Positions 16,070 through 24,591 of a DNA stretch of 40,863 nt are shown here, in pieces; the first letter of the stretch is position 1; every line of letters starts with the position of its first letter. This DNA comes from Oscillospiraceae bacterium (GTDB lineage Bacteria > Bacillota > Clostridia > Oscillospirales > Oscillospiraceae). The notes below the pieces were generated by a model that had not been told where the DNA came from, searched no databases, and saw nothing but the letters and a program-made list of their open reading frames with translations. Where the stretch lies: assembly GCA_017469795.1 (NCBI GenBank), contig JAFUFT010000044.1, forward strand, positions 1-40,863, written 5' to 3'. Both the position numbers and the translations under genes were made by a program.

Positions 16070-17479
16070 ATGTCGTTTTCCACCTTGTTTTTTCTGTTTG
16101 TATTTCTTCCGGTCAGCCTGATCCTGTATTACGTGTTTCCGAAAAAGCTGCGGAACATCCCGCTGGTGGTGCTGAGCCTGGTGTTTTACGCCTGGGGGAA
16201 TCCGGTCTACCTGATCCTCCTGCTGCTGAGCATGGCCTTCAACTATGTCAGCGGGCTGCAGATCGCCGGCTATAAGGAAGCGGGGCGGACTGGATTTGCC
16301 CGGGCAGCCATGATCATCGCCGTGGCGGCGAATCTGCTGCTGCTGGGCTATTTCAAGTACTTCGCCTTCCTGCTGGAAACGCTGAACCTGATCCCCGGGC
16401 TGAACCTCTCCGCTCCGGAGCTGTCTCTGCCGCTGGGTCTGTCCTTCTATACCTTCACCGTGCTGTCCTACATTCTTGACGTGTACATGGACCGGGCGCC
16501 GGTCCAGAAAAACGTGCTGTCCTATGCGGTGTACGCCACCTTCTTCCCGAAGATCATTTCCGGCCCCATCGTTCAGTACCGGGATATGATGGTACAGATC
16601 GAGGCAGAACGGGAGACCCCTCCGGCCAAGATCGCGTCGGGCGTGAACCTGTTCCTGGTGGGCCTGTTCAAGAAGGTGCTTCTGGCGGACAATCTGGGCA
16701 CGGTCTTCGGCGCGGTCTCCGGACTGGAGGCCATGAGCATCGGCACCGCCTGGCTGGGCATGGTGCTCTACAGCCTGCAGCTCTACTTTGATTTCAGCGG
16801 ATACTCCGACATGGCCATCGGCCTGAGCAAAATGCTGGGCTTTGATCTGGACAAAAACTTCGACTACCCCTACCGGGCCCTGAATATCACGGACTTCTGG
16901 CGGCGGTGGCACATCTCTCTGGGCGCATGGTTCCGGGAATATGTGTACATTCCCCTGGGCGGCAGCCGCTGCTCCAAGCCGAAGATCTTCCGAAATCTGC
17001 TGATCGTCTGGCTGCTGACCGGCCTGTGGCACGGAGCCTCCTGGAGCTTTATCGCCTGGGGCCTGTGGCATGGGGCTTTCGCCATGCTGGAGCGGTTTGT
17101 GATCAAGGATAAGCTGGATAAAGTCCCGAATCCCATCCGGATCTTCGGGACCTGTCTGATTGCCTTCCTGGGCTGGGTCATGTTCTTCTCCGGCTCTCTT
17201 TCCAATATGGTCCACTATTTCGGTCAGATGTTCGGCGCCGGGCATCTGGGCCTGTTTGACAGCGGCTTCCGCTATTACTTCGGCAGCAGCTGGCTGCTGA
17301 TCCTGGCGGCGGTGATCGGCTCCGGCCCGCTGGTCCGGCGGCTGCATCAGAACCTGACCTACCGCAGAGGCGGCGCGGCGGTGTACATCTCCGCTGCGCT
17401 GTACATCCTGCTGCTGGTGCTGTGCATTGCCTCTATGGTCAGCTCGACCTACACGTCGTTCCTGTATTTTCAGTTCTGA
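16070..17479 (+). CDS. MBOAT family O-acyltransferase, AlgI/DltB-like
   Basis: A polytopic membrane protein of 469 residues that passes acyl (usually acetyl) groups from a cytoplasmic donor across the membrane for transfer to surface polysaccharide or wall polymer. Seen: many TM helices; the MBOAT signature ISGPIVQYRD; YFDFSGYSDMAIG; FWRRWHISLGAWFREYVYIPLGG; and the catalytic-histidine region LWHGASWSFIAWGLWHG with H321 and H334. It is closer to the AlgI/PatA group than to DltB because no dltA/dltC neighbours are present. It is flanked upstream by two SGNH proteins and downstream by a DHHW protein, as in alginate-type acetylation sets (AlgI with AlgJ/AlgX). The acceptor polymer is unknown. 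Confidence 0.95.
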   Translation: MSFSTLFFLFVFLPVSLILYYVFPKKLRNIPLVVLSLVFYAWGNPVYLILLLLSMAFNYVSGLQIAGYKEAGRTGFARAAMIIAVAANLLLLGYFKYFAFLLETLNLIPGLNLSAPELSLPLGLSFYTFTVLSYILDVYMDRAPVQKNVLSYAVYATFFPKIISGPIVQYRDMMVQIEAERETPPAKIASGVNLFLVGLFKKVLLADNLGTVFGAVSGLEAMSIGTAWLGMVLYSLQLYFDFSGYSDMAIGLSKMLGFDLDKNFDYPYRALNITDFWRRWHISLGAWFREYVYIPLGGSRCSKPKIFRNLLIVWLLTGLWHGASWSFIAWGLWHGAFAMLERFVIKDKLDKVPNPIRIFGTCLIAFLGWVMFFSGSLSNMVHYFGQMFGAGHLGLFDSGFRYYFGSSWLLILAAVIGSGPLVRRLHQNLTYRRGGAAVYISAALYILLLVLCIASMVSSTYTSFLYFQF

Positions 17480-17497
17480 GGAAGGGAGGAGTTCACT

Positions 17498-18703
17498 TTG
17501 GAAGAAACCCAAACCGCGGCGGCTCCCAAGCCCCGCAGGATCACCGTACGCCAGTGGATGAACCAGAACCGGACCCGGCATAATCTCTGCATTCTGTGCC
17601 TGTTCGCGCTGGTCCTGGTCGTGGTGTGCCTGGCCGGTCTGATCACCAGGGACCGTTCCTTCTCCGATGCGGAAAACCGTTCCCTTGCCCAGAAACCCGC
17701 TCTGTCGGCGGCCGCGCTGGCAGATGGCAGCTTCTTCTCCGGCCTTGACAGCTGGTACAGCGACCAGTTCCCCGCCCGGGACGGCTGGATCTCCATGCAT
17801 CTGTGGCAGATCCGGCGGCTGGGCCAAAAGGAATCCGGCGGTGTGTACCTGGGCCGGGATCGGCTCCTCGCCGCACCGGAGACGCCGGATGCGGCCGCTG
17901 TCGCGGGCACCGTCTCCGCCATCAACGCCTTTTCCGCACAGCATCCGGAGCTGAACATGAACCTGATGCTGGTGCCGGGCGCTGCGGCGATCCTGACGGA
18001 CGCGCTGCCCCAAAACGCCCCGGTCCGGGATCAGCTTCAGGATATCCGGACGATTCAGGAGCAGCTGGACGGCAGCATCACCGTGCTGGAAGCCGGCAGC
18101 GTCCTCTCCGCCCATGCACAAGAAGAGATCTACTACAGGACGGACCACCACTGGACCTCTCTCGGCGCATATCAGGTCTATGCCGCCAATGCCCCGGCGC
18201 TGGGACTTGACCCCAATCAGGGCTTCGACGTCTACACGGTCGCTGAGGACTTTGAGGGCACCCTGTCCTCCAAGAGCGGCAGCCACGCCATGCAGGATCA
18301 CGTGGAGATCTACGGGCTGCAGGACTCGGATCTGAAATACTACGTCTCCTACGGGGAGGAAGGCGGCAAGGTCTGCTCCATCTATGATCGGGAAGCGCTG
18401 GACACCAAAGATAAGTACACCGTGTTCTTCGGCGGCAACCACGACAAGGTGGAGATCCGCACCACCGCCAACAACGGCAGGAGCCTGCTCCTGTTCAAGG
18501 ACTCCTACGCAAACTGCTTTGTGCAGTTCCTGCTGCCCGGCTATGAGCGGATCACTATCATCGATCCCCGGTATTATTACGGCACACTGGACTCCATTCT
18601 CAACGCAGGCGTGACGGACGTCCTGTTCCTCTACAGTGCCGATACGCTGGTCAAGGACACCTCCCTGGCCGATGTGCTCGGCGCCGGAACGGATCCCGCC
18701 TGA
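17498..18703 (+). CDS. DHHW family protein, AlgX/AlgJ-like SGNH protein
   Basis: 401 residues; TTG start 17498 behind GGAGG, 18 bases after the MBOAT gene. A single TM segment (about 31-50) anchors a large extracytoplasmic domain. The family motif TDHHW is at 215-219, preceded by EEIYYR. An ENRSLAQKP segment at about 58-66 and FKDSYANCF near 333 (the GDSF-like Ser) are characteristic of DHHW/AlgX-like acetyltransferases. In alginate-type systems such proteins transfer acetyl from the MBOAT partner to the glycan. As the last gene it completes the cassette; a long hairpin follows. Confidence 0.9.
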   Translation: MEETQTAAAPKPRRITVRQWMNQNRTRHNLCILCLFALVLVVVCLAGLITRDRSFSDAENRSLAQKPALSAAALADGSFFSGLDSWYSDQFPARDGWISMHLWQIRRLGQKESGGVYLGRDRLLAAPETPDAAAVAGTVSAINAFSAQHPELNMNLMLVPGAAAILTDALPQNAPVRDQLQDIRTIQEQLDGSITVLEAGSVLSAHAQEEIYYRTDHHWTSLGAYQVYAANAPALGLDPNQGFDVYTVAEDFEGTLSSKSGSHAMQDHVEIYGLQDSDLKYYVSYGEEGGKVCSIYDREALDTKDKYTVFFGGNHDKVEIRTTANNGRSLLLFKDSYANCFVQFLLPGYERITIIDPRYYYGTLDSILNAGVTDVLFLYSADTLVKDTSLADVLGAGTDPA

Positions 18704-18720
18704 ATTCAATAGAACGGCAA

Positions 18721-18750
18721 ACGGCCTGAGATCCTTGGATCTCAGGCCGT
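18721..18750. terminator. Long hairpin between convergent genes
   Basis: Near-perfect 13-14 bp stem starting ACGGCCTGAGATC, very short loop. It ends the O-acylation cassette and, read in the other orientation, lies just beyond the M14 peptidase gene. No strong T-run on either strand, so efficiency is uncertain. Confidence 0.7.
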
Positions 18751-18768
18751 AATTATTCGTATTGGGAC

Positions 18769-20424
18769 TCAGGATGCGCCGTTCTTCTTGAGGTATTCCA
18801 CCATTCCGAGGACGAAAACCACGCCTTCTGCGCGGGTCAGGTCTTTCTTCGGCATCAGTTCTCCGTTCGTGTTGCCCTTGACCAGTCCCCTGGCGTAGAA
18901 CCGCTCCACCGCTTCCTTCGCCCAGGGCGAGGTATCCTCCCGGTCCTTGAACGGCATGCCCGCCGGAGTGATCTTCAGTCCCTTCTCGGTGATCATTCGC
19001 TCCAGCATGGTTATGAACTGCTCCCGGTTAATGGTCTCTTCCGGCGCGAATCTCGTATCGCTGACGCCTTTGATGATCCCGTTTGCATAGCCCCAGTTCA
19101 CAGCGCCGGTGTACCAGCTCGTCGCGGGAACGTCCGTAAAGGGCGTCTGCGGCGCGCTTTTCACGTCCGCGCCTGCCATCCGGGCCAGCAGCGTGATCGC
19201 CATCGCCCGGGTGAGCGTCCCGTTCCCGTAGAAGATCACGGGAGAGCCCATCCCTTCCACGATGCCGGCTTCGGCGGCCTCCACCGCGGAATCATGATAC
19301 CAGATATCCGCGGGAACGTCGATAAAGTGCTCGCCGGAGAACAGCGCCGTCAGCGTCAGATCCTCGCTGGCCTTGAACTGATAGGAGGCGCTGGTGCTCA
19401 CCTGTGTGCCGTTCGGCTTGTACCAGCCTTCAAAGGTCTTTCCGGCGGAGGGCGTGGCCTTGACGGTCACGAGCGACCCGACACGAAAAGATCCGCCGCC
19501 AGATGCAGTCCCTTTCCCTGCTGCATTAACACGAATCGTTGCTTTCCGTTCCGTATATGTTCCGAATTCCTTGACCAGAGTCATGATACAATCGCAGTAT
19601 CGGCCGCAGTAGCCGCTCTGCTGAAACTGCGTCATACTGTTAAGACCATCGGGAAATTCAAACAGACATGCTTTATATCCTATAGATGCCGCATAGGAGG
19701 CAAAATACCCGTTTCCTCCATTGAGATTTGAGTATGTATTATAAGGAAACTTCTCTTTAAATATATAATAGAGTCTGCTATATCCATCAGAAGGGATTAT
19801 TTGGGTCATCCATCCATGTGTGTCAATACAGATATTGGTGCCTTTGCCCTTGACAGATTGGATAAAGTCGGCAAGTGCCTTGGACTCTCTGGAAGCAAGT
19901 GGAGCATAGCCATTGAAATTACGATTACTAGAATATCTGGTCCACCGGTAAGGAAAGCTCCGGTTCATGTCAACACCCCGTCCGGACACCAGCCTTCCGT
20001 TTCCGTCCAGATAAGTGGTGGTGCATCGTCCCGGGCCGTTATTGGTATTCCCATTGATCAATCCATCCGGATTCATGCAGGGAAGCACATAAATGGTCCA
20101 ATCATAGTCTAAAACCAGATCATTATTCTGGCTCAGACGTTTCATTACTTCTCCCGCAGTATAGACCAGAGCCTGCCCGTCTTTGGGCCAGTTGTCCTCA
20201 TAACCGTGGATTGCATATCCCAGCACCATAACATTTGACCCATCGCCAAATTTATACGCAACCAGATTCCTGCCTTCTCCGGATACACCGTAGATGATTT
20301 CCTCGCACCCCTGCGGTATGGTAATATCCGAGACTCCCAGTGCAAATGCAGAACAAGTCAAAAACGTCGTCAACACTACACATACTGCGAATCCAAAGAA
20401 CAATTTCCACAGTTTACGCATCAT
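18769..20424 (-). CDS. Secreted M14 zinc carboxypeptidase with SLH repeats
   Basis: 551 residues. A signal peptide (about 1-28) precedes the M14 domain (about 31-290): zinc ligands H73 and E76 (HGYE) and H203 (DTHGW), substrate-binding N154-R155 (MNRSFPYRW), catalytic E256 (LFEFP). The set is complete, so it should be active. Relatives such as gamma-D-glutamyl-diaminoacyl peptidases cut peptidoglycan stem peptides. An InlB-like repeat (about 295-362) and three SLH modules (about 365-551) follow and would anchor it to the wall. The start at 20424 (first of two ATGs) fits AGGAG 8 bases upstream. Catalytic-domain DNA is markedly AT-richer than the SLH part: I counted 24/60 and 17/60 GC at 19681-19800 against 36/60 at 19081-19140, suggesting domain acquisition. 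Confidence 0.92.
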   Translation of the reverse strand: MMRKLWKLFFGFAVCVVLTTFLTCSAFALGVSDITIPQGCEEIIYGVSGEGRNLVAYKFGDGSNVMVLGYAIHGYEDNWPKDGQALVYTAGEVMKRLSQNNDLVLDYDWTIYVLPCMNPDGLINGNTNNGPGRCTTTYLDGNGRLVSGRGVDMNRSFPYRWTRYSSNRNFNGYAPLASRESKALADFIQSVKGKGTNICIDTHGWMTQIIPSDGYSRLYYIFKEKFPYNTYSNLNGGNGYFASYAASIGYKACLFEFPDGLNSMTQFQQSGYCGRYCDCIMTLVKEFGTYTERKATIRVNAAGKGTASGGGSFRVGSLVTVKATPSAGKTFEGWYKPNGTQVSTSASYQFKASEDLTLTALFSGEHFIDVPADIWYHDSAVEAAEAGIVEGMGSPVIFYGNGTLTRAMAITLLARMAGADVKSAPQTPFTDVPATSWYTGAVNWGYANGIIKGVSDTRFAPEETINREQFITMLERMITEKGLKITPAGMPFKDREDTSPWAKEAVERFYARGLVKGNTNGELMPKKDLTRAEGVVFVLGMVEYLKKNGAS

Positions 20425-20461
20425 AATCCCTTCTCCTGCTGTTTCTTTTTCACACACTCTT

Positions 20462-20490
20462 ATTATGCGCTGCCATCGGTGAAAAAGCAA
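20462..20490 (-). promoter_or_regulatory. Promoter of the M14 peptidase gene
   Basis: Minus strand TTGCTT (20490-20485), 17-base spacer, CATAAT (20467-20462). Confidence 0.6.
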
Positions 20491-20499
20491 GGCTCAATA

Positions 20500-21372
20500 C
20501 TATTGATCTCCGGAATGTTCCACCCCGGAGGCCTCCAGCAGCAGTTTCCCCAGCCGTGCTACGGTTTCACTATCAAATTCCAGTTCCCGGAAAAACCCGT
20601 AGGCATAGATTGCCTGATACACCAGCATGCCGATGCCGTTGGCCACCGGGTGACCCAGCTCCCGCGCCGCCGCCATAAACAGCGTCATGGCCGGAGCATA
20701 GATGCAGTCCACCGCAGGCGCGCCGGGTTTCAGCGCCCGCAGGAACGGAAATCCGCCGGTCTGGCCTGCTCCTTCCATGCCCACGGGCGTGGTGTTGATC
20801 AGGATATCCGTATCGCCCAGGACCTCCTCCGCCCCGGTCAGCGGCCAGGCGGACATGGCCGGTTCTCCCGCGCACAGCGCCTCCGCTTTTTCCGGCGTCC
20901 GGTTCACGATCCGCACCTGCCGGGCGCCGCTGTCCACCGCGGTCATGGCGATGGATCTCGCCGCGCCGCCCGCCCCCAGGATCGTCACGATCCGATCCGG
21001 GAAGTCGTACCCAAGATCCTGCAGCGCCCGCCGGAACCCGATCCCATCCGTAGAATGGCCCTCCATCCGTCCGTCGCGGATACGGACGGAGTTGACGCTG
21101 CCTGCCCGTCTTGCCTCCGGGGACAGCTCCGTCAGATAGGGGATCACGTCCTGCTTGTGGGGCATAGTCAGATTGAACCCTGAGATGCCGATAGTCCGGG
21201 CCGCCTGAAGGAACTCCGGAAGTCCGCCCCGCTTCACCGGAATGGCCAGATACAGATCGTCCCGGCCCAGTTCCCGGATCATGGTGTTCTGCAGCAGCGG
21301 CGAAAGGCTGTGGGAAATGGGATCCCCGATCACAGCCAACAGCCCCGTGCTGTTCCGATACTCAACCTTCAT
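20500..21372 (-). CDS. aroE: Shikimate dehydrogenase (NADP+)
   Basis: Reduces 3-dehydroshikimate to shikimate with NADPH. 290 residues: shikimate-binding SHSLSP near residue 20, catalytic Lys in NLTMPHK, GSVNSV, STDGIGF, then the NADP Rossmann motif GAGGAARS and the NRT motif of AroE (VNRTPEKA). C-terminal GIGMLVYQ is also typical. It overlaps the end of aroQ by 11 bases and is the last gene of the aromatic operon. Weak inverted repeats (CTCCGG/CCGGAG near the stop, then TCAATA/TATTGA) and a short T-run may end the transcript. Confidence 0.96.
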   Translation of the reverse strand: MKVEYRNSTGLLAVIGDPISHSLSPLLQNTMIRELGRDDLYLAIPVKRGGLPEFLQAARTIGISGFNLTMPHKQDVIPYLTELSPEARRAGSVNSVRIRDGRMEGHSTDGIGFRRALQDLGYDFPDRIVTILGAGGAARSIAMTAVDSGARQVRIVNRTPEKAEALCAGEPAMSAWPLTGAEEVLGDTDILINTTPVGMEGAGQTGGFPFLRALKPGAPAVDCIYAPAMTLFMAAARELGHPVANGIGMLVYQAIYAYGFFRELEFDSETVARLGKLLLEASGVEHSGDQ

Positions 21373-21805
21373 GGCTTGAAAGCTTCTCGATCAGGTATCC
21401 CATGGCAGCCACATAGCCGAAATGTCCCAGCCCGCAGATCTGCCCGTCGCAGCCTGCTGCTGTGACCGAGTGATGGCGGAACTCCTCCCGCTGGTGGATA
21501 TTGGAGATATGCACCTCCACCGCCGGAAGGTCCACTGCCTTAAGCGCGTCGAGAACGGCGTAGCTGTAGTGGGTATAGGCGCCGGGATTGATGATGATGC
21601 CGTCAAAGCTCCCTCGAGCGGCCTGGATCTTGTCGATGATCTCGCCCTCGTGGTTGGACTGGAAGGTCTCCACATCCACGTTCATACTGGCTGCGGATGC
21701 GTTGATCCGCTGGATCAGGGCATCATAGGTGTCCCGGCCGTAGACGCCGGGCTCCCGCTGGCCCAGCAGGTTCAGATTTGGGCCGTTGATGACTAAGAAT
21801 TTCAT
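21362..21805 (-). CDS. aroQ: 3-Dehydroquinate dehydratase, type II
   Basis: Dehydrates 3-dehydroquinate to 3-dehydroshikimate. 147 residues, the usual type II length; the enzyme is normally a dodecamer. Seen: NGPNLNLLGQREPGVYG with the catalytic Tyr, QSNHEGEIID, NPGAYTHYSYA, EVHISNIHQREEFR and HHSV. The start at 21805 follows GGGAGG; an upstream in-frame ATG at 21865 lies inside the repeat. It is the only gene of the operon separated from its upstream neighbour by a real gap (71 bases), which holds an inverted repeat. Confidence 0.97.
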   Translation of the reverse strand: MKFLVINGPNLNLLGQREPGVYGRDTYDALIQRINASAASMNVDVETFQSNHEGEIIDKIQAARGSFDGIIINPGAYTHYSYAVLDALKAVDLPAVEVHISNIHQREEFRHHSVTAAGCDGQICGLGHFGYVAAMGYLIEKLSSHEG

Positions 21806-21828
21806 AGGTATGACCTCCCTTAAATGAT

Positions 21829-21883
21829 GTAAATTGGAGTTTGTCGAGTTCTTTCTGGAAAACAAGGTTTACAAACTCAAATT
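21829..21883 (-). repeat. Inverted-repeat insert between aroK and aroQ
   Basis: On the minus strand AATTTGAGTTTGT (21883-21871) faces ACAAACTCCAATT (21846-21829 region), with about 25 bases between. It starts at the aroK stop codon. Bases 21829-21844 match 279-294 exactly. Probably a small mobile repeat lodged in the operon; as RNA it folds into a hairpin before the aroQ ribosome site. Confidence 0.55.
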
Positions 21884-22365
21884 CGCTTTAATATCTCCTC
21901 CACCGTCTCCTCCGGTGTTTCGAAATTCCCGATCACGAGATGGGCCGCAGCCCGGTAAAGGGGTTCCCGATTCCGAAACCGTTCCAGAAACGCCGCCTTC
22001 CCTTCCTGCCCCAGAGGCCGGCCAGACATATCCGCCGTGTCGTAGATTGTTCCCGGATCCCGGTCCAGAAAGATCACCGTGCCGCTCTCTCGCAGAAGTC
22101 TCCGATTCTCCTCCCGCAGGGGCAGTCCCCCGCCGCAGGCCACGATCTGATCTTCCCGCCCTGAGATCGTACGCAGAGTCTCTGTTTCCAGCTGTCGGAA
22201 ATACGGTTCCCCATGCCGGGTGAAGATCTCGCTGACGGTCAGGCCGGCGCAGCGCTGGATCTCCTCGTCCGTATCCAGCACAGTCATCCCCAGCCGCTCC
22301 CCCAGGAGCCGGGCGCAAGTGCTTTTCCCGCAGCCCATCATGCCGACCAGATAGAGGTTCTTCAT
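21877..22365 (-). CDS. aroK: Shikimate kinase
   Basis: Phosphorylates shikimate at the 3-hydroxyl with ATP. 162 residues: P-loop GMMGCGKST at 8-16, shikimate-binding DTDEEI (about 31-36), RHGEPYFRQLE with the conserved Arg, CGGGLPL, and the lid SGRPLG. It shares an ATGA overlap with pheA. The stop codon lies within the repeat that separates it from aroQ, so the last residue or two may be repeat-derived. Confidence 0.96.
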   Translation of the reverse strand: MKNLYLVGMMGCGKSTCARLLGERLGMTVLDTDEEIQRCAGLTVSEIFTRHGEPYFRQLETETLRTISGREDQIVACGGGLPLREENRRLLRESGTVIFLDRDPGTIYDTADMSGRPLGQEGKAAFLERFRNREPLYRAAAHLVIGNFETPEETVEEILKRI

Positions 22366-23528
22366 GTGTTTCCCTCCAGATTGGACCGGAAATTGCCCAG
22401 CACACGGAATTCCGCGGCGGTCTGTCCGATCTCCCGGAGTACGCCGTCCATGCCGGGATCGGCGAGGCTTCCGGTGAATTCGATAAAGAACATGTACTCC
22501 CAGCTCTTCCCAGGGATCGGGCGGGACTCCAACTTGACCATATTCAGGCCGTTGACCGCAAAAATACCGAGGATCTCATGGAGACAGCCGGATTCATGGG
22601 GCGTGGTCAGCACGGCGCTGATCTTATCGGCCCCCTCCCGCAGTTCCACGCGGGGGGACACCACCACGAACCGGGTGGTATTGACAGCGCTGTAATTCAC
22701 CTTCCGGGCCAGGATCTGAAGCCCGTACAGCTTTGCCGCGCGTTCCGAGCAGATGGCGGCTTTGGTGATATCGCCGCTCTCCGCCACAAACTTCGCGCTG
22801 CCCGCGGTATCCAGATGGGGAACCTTGAACCAGTCCGGATGCTCGCCCAAAAACCGCTCCGACTGGAACAGTCCCTGCTCATGGGAGTAGACGTGGGTGA
22901 TGGTATCAAGGTCTGCGCCCTGGGGCGCGCAGAGGCAATGCTCCACCCGCACCGTGGTCTCCCCCACCAGATGGAACTCATACTGAGCCAAAAGGTCGTA
23001 GATCTGCCGGATGGCGCCGGTGGAATTGTTCTCAATGGGCACCACACCGTAGTCCGCCCGCCCCTCCTGGATGGATAGAAACACATCCTCGAACCGGGGA
23101 AGGCCCCGGATTTCCGCGGCGCTTCCGAAGAAATCCGCCGCAGCCTGTTCGCTATAGGCCCCCGGCTCTCCCTGATAGGTGACCACCGGGTGCTCCACTG
23201 GCTGTCGGAGGACATCCATGGAGGCCCGGATCCGGGCGTAATTGGGTTCCTCCATTCCCTCCCGGACGATCCCGCGCTGCTGCCGCCGGGACAGGCCCAT
23301 GATGGTCTCATAGAGCATGGTCACGTCCGCCCGGAGGGACGGATCGTCCAGCAGGGCAGCCTTGCTCTCCAGCACCTGCTTTTGCCGCCGGTTGTCCAGC
23401 ACCGGAATATGATGGGTCTGCTTGTACCGGCCCACCTGCTCCGTCACGGCCATGCGCCGCTCAAACAGCTCTACGATCCGGCGGTCGATCTCGTCGATGT
23501 CACCGCGAAGCCGGTTCAGGTCATCCAA
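22362..23528 (-). CDS. pheA: Bifunctional chorismate mutase / prephenate dehydratase (P-protein)
   Basis: Converts chorismate to prephenate and then phenylpyruvate, committing flux to phenylalanine. With the TTG start at 23528 it is 388 residues. The AroQ-type chorismate mutase is at about 1-85 (LRGDIDEIDRRIVELFERR). The prephenate dehydratase is at about 114-292, with TTRF at 284-287. The ACT domain is at about 303-380, with HESG near 311 and ESRP at 334-337, which bind feedback Phe. The TTG is chosen because GGAGGGAGG stands 8 bases upstream and the homologous region begins exactly there; further upstream the frame is aroC shadow. It overlaps aroC by 8 bases and aroK by 4. Phe is therefore the one terminal branch built into this operon. 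Confidence 0.95.
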   Translation of the reverse strand: MDDLNRLRGDIDEIDRRIVELFERRMAVTEQVGRYKQTHHIPVLDNRRQKQVLESKAALLDDPSLRADVTMLYETIMGLSRRQQRGIVREGMEEPNYARIRASMDVLRQPVEHPVVTYQGEPGAYSEQAAADFFGSAAEIRGLPRFEDVFLSIQEGRADYGVVPIENNSTGAIRQIYDLLAQYEFHLVGETTVRVEHCLCAPQGADLDTITHVYSHEQGLFQSERFLGEHPDWFKVPHLDTAGSAKFVAESGDITKAAICSERAAKLYGLQILARKVNYSAVNTTRFVVVSPRVELREGADKISAVLTTPHESGCLHEILGIFAVNGLNMVKLESRPIPGKSWEYMFFIEFTGSLADPGMDGVLREIGQTAAEFRVLGNFRSNLEGNT

Positions 23529-24591
23529 TTCCGCTTCCTCCCTCCAAAAGCTCCAGCGCCGCCAGGGCAGCCGCCGCCTCCACCACCGGCACCGCCCGGT
23601 GCACAATGCAGGGGTCATGCCGCCCGGTGACGGTGATTTCCGTCTCCTCCCCGGTCCGCATATTGATGGTTTTCTGGGGTTTTCCGATGGAGGGCGTGGG
23701 CTTGACCGCCACCCGGAACACCACCGGCATTCCCGTCGTAATGCCGCCCAGGATGCCGCCATTGTGATTGCTTTCCGTCTCCGGCCCGTCCATGCCGCGC
23801 CGCCAGGGATCATTGGCCTCGCTGCCGCGCATTTCGGAGAGACCGAACCCGCTTCCGAACTCCAACCCCTTTATGGCGGGGATCGCGAACAACTGCCGGG
23901 CAAAACCGGTCTCCGCATTCCGGTCGAAGTCCGGCGCCCCAAGGCCCGCCGGCAACCCCGTAACCACGCACTCGATGGCGCCCCCCACGCTGTCGCCCTC
24001 CTCCCGGCACCGGAGGATCAGCCGCTGCATCTCTGCGCCGGCCGGATCGGAGAGCACAGGAAAGTCCTTTTCTCCGCAGGACAGCAGGGCCTCCATATCC
24101 GGCCGCGCCATGTCTATCCCTTCGTCCCGGATTCCGCCCACGGAGGCAATGTGCGCCGCCGTCAGGATTCCTTTCTCCCGCAGGATCATCTTGGCCAGGG
24201 CGCCCGCCGCCGTCAAAGGCGCGGTGAGCCGGCCGGAGAAGTGGCCGCCGCCCCGGTAGTCGTTATATCCGTCATACCGCACGAATCCCGGCAGATCTGC
24301 ATGACCCGGCCGGGCCAGATCCCGGATGGCCTCATAGTCCCCGGAATGCTGATCGGCGTTGCGGATCACCATACACAGGGGCGTTCCCGTGGTGCGGCCT
24401 TCAAAGACTCCGGAGAGGATCTCCACCTGATCCGCCTCCTTCCGGGCAGTGGAAATGGCATTCTTTCCGGTCGCCCGGCGGGAAAGCTCCTTTTCGATCA
24501 TCGCCATATCCACCGGGATCCCGGAAGGCACCTCCGTCAGCACCGCGCCGATGGCCGGTCCGTGGGATTCCCCAAACACCGTATACTTCAT
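23521..24591 (-). CDS. aroC: Chorismate synthase
   Basis: Converts EPSP to chorismate using reduced FMN. 356 residues: FGESHGPAIG at the N-terminus, a SRRATGKNAIST segment, HSGDYEAIRDLARPGHAD, RGGGHFSGRLTA and SVGGAIEC. The ATG at 24591 is chosen because the family begins at this MKYTVFGESHG; an upstream ATG at 24663 lies inside aroA. It shares a 4-base ATGA overlap with aroA. Confidence 0.97.
   Translation of the reverse strand: MKYTVFGESHGPAIGAVLTEVPSGIPVDMAMIEKELSRRATGKNAISTARKEADQVEILSGVFEGRTTGTPLCMVIRNADQHSGDYEAIRDLARPGHADLPGFVRYDGYNDYRGGGHFSGRLTAPLTAAGALAKMILREKGILTAAHIASVGGIRDEGIDMARPDMEALLSCGEKDFPVLSDPAGAEMQRLILRCREEGDSVGGAIECVVTGLPAGLGAPDFDRNAETGFARQLFAIPAIKGLEFGSGFGLSEMRGSEANDPWRRGMDGPETESNHNGGILGGITTGMPVVFRVAVKPTPSIGKPQKTINMRTGEETEITVTGRHDPCIVHRAVPVVEAAAALAALELLEGGSGIG

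Noticed and set aside
16043..18709. An 888-codon minus-strand frame across the MBOAT and DHHW genes
   Set aside because: Shadow of two well-supported plus-strand genes, rich in Gln/Arg/Asp/His with no domain.
22362..23813. Longer pheA start upstream of 23528
   Set aside because: The extra region is out-of-frame aroC sequence (Arg/Trp-rich); the TTG at 23528 has the ribosome site and begins the mutase domain.
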